From: Phycisphaerae bacterium
GTDB taxonomy: Bacteria; Planctomycetota; Phycisphaerae; Sedimentisphaerales; Anaerohalosphaeraceae
DNA: 64,000 bases
Assembly: GCA_014859965.1 (NCBI GenBank)
Contig: JACZKQ010000074.1
Span: forward strand, 181,066 to 245,065
Direction: 5' to 3'
This document shows positions 63,767-64,000 of this stretch, piece after piece. The position numbers and the translations under genes are program-made. Within the stretch, counting starts at the first letter, position 1; every line of letters begins with the position of its first letter. The notes under the pieces were generated by a model, which saw nothing but the letters and a program-made list of their open reading frames with translations, had not been told where the DNA came from and did no database searches.

Positions 63767-63826
63767 GGGATGCACAGGATTTACAGGATAATGGAACCAC
63801 GGAGAACACGGAGGACACGGAGAAAG
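63767..63826. repeat. Dispersed short repeats (ACAGGAT and CACGGAG types)
   Basis: GATGCACAGGATTTACAGGAT is followed by CACGGAGAACACGGAGGACACGGAG, a tandem-like array of a 9-bp CACGGAGNA word. Both words are of kinds I know as scattered intergenic repeats in many bacterial genomes. Confidence 0.6.
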
Positions 63827-63829
63827 AAC

Positions 63830-63960
63830 ACAGCGGTTAGGGGTTAGCTATTACGATTAGGTGTTAGCTGTTAGCGAGGGCCTGGGTTCCCGCCTTCGCG
63901 GGAATGACATCGTTCAGCAGAGGGGGATTGCCACGGCCCGAACAAAGGTCCTCGCAATGA
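63830..63960. repeat. Dispersed intergenic repeat, copy 3 (degenerate)
   Basis: Begins with the same CAGCGGTTAGGGGTTAGC as the copies at 62.4-62.7 kb and ends with CTCGCAATGACA; the middle has diverged or been replaced and contains the hairpin at 63887. Confidence 0.6.
63887..63904. repeat. Palindromic hairpin inside repeat copy 3
   Basis: TTCCCGC-cttc-GCGGGAA, a perfect 7-bp stem, followed by TGACA. This matches the common bacterial interspersed hairpin of the type TTCCCGCNNNNGCGGGAATGAC. Confidence 0.7.
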
Positions 63961-64000
63961 CAGCGCGGAGTAGGGGAGGAGTGGGGGAGCCTTAGGAAGT

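Overview
The window looks like chromosomal DNA of a planctomycete of the Phycisphaerae/Sedimentisphaerales type, probably a free-living polysaccharide degrader. The evidence is indirect but consistent: secreted proteins carrying short dockerin-like calcium motifs, a pseudopilin-like protein with the typical planctomycete N-terminus, DUF4954 and SecA-like/M50/HlyD genes, Tat-exported sugar-metabolism proteins, and GC-rich coding sequence. No phage, plasmid, CRISPR array or rRNA is visible. There is one tRNA, tRNA-Ile2(CAU) at 30.8 kb.

Layout. 0-1.9 kb: the end of an exopolysaccharide sugar transferase gene that probably starts left of the window, and a small LuxR-type regulator. 2.1-30.6 kb: a large divergent carbohydrate-utilisation locus around a LacI-family regulator (13.8 kb). 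The leftward arm is a tightly coupled operon: a giant enzyme with a GH20 module, a DUF4434 protein, URO-D-like protein, N-acylglucosamine-2-epimerase-like protein, second URO-D-like protein and a sugar porter. The rightward arm is the LacI regulator, an Ig/LamG/dockerin protein, a pseudopilin-like protein, two tandem paralogous giant enzymes, a Gfo/Idh/MocA oxidoreductase and a 1672-residue CotH/lamin-tail/dockerin surface protein. Both arms start at strong sigma70-like promoters, each followed at once by the same 14-bp operator in opposite orientation.

31.2-47.5 kb: export machinery. A small membrane-fusion protein plus TolC lipoprotein converge on a three-gene operon (GAF-HlyD, M50 metalloprotease-HlyD fusion, truncated SecA-like ATPase) that could be an undescribed secretion system. 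A DUF4954 beta-helix protein follows, then a MacA/ATPase/permease/TolC operon. 47.6-52.1 kb: a secreted unknown protein, ECF sigma factor and zinc-motif anti-sigma factor in one overlapping operon, an exported O-methyltransferase and a tRNA-dihydrouridine synthase. 52.3-58 kb: a remnant of a pseudopilin-type gene, then a second sugar operon (Tat lipoprotein isomerase/epimerase, URO-D-like protein, GH78 alpha-L-rhamnosidase) behind a promoter with a 21-bp palindrome, and a DUF2267 protein. 58.2-62.4 kb: a 1375-residue beta-helix/LamG secreted protein of lower GC. 62.4-64 kb: mostly intergenic, packed with several families of short dispersed repeats.

How they may work together (inference): secreted multi-module enzymes and beta-helix/LamG proteins break down a complex glycan with N-acetylhexosamine and rhamnose ends. 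The porter imports the sugars. The epimerase, oxidoreductase, isomerase and possibly URO-D-like (methyl-transfer) proteins process them. LacI senses a sugar and controls both arms.
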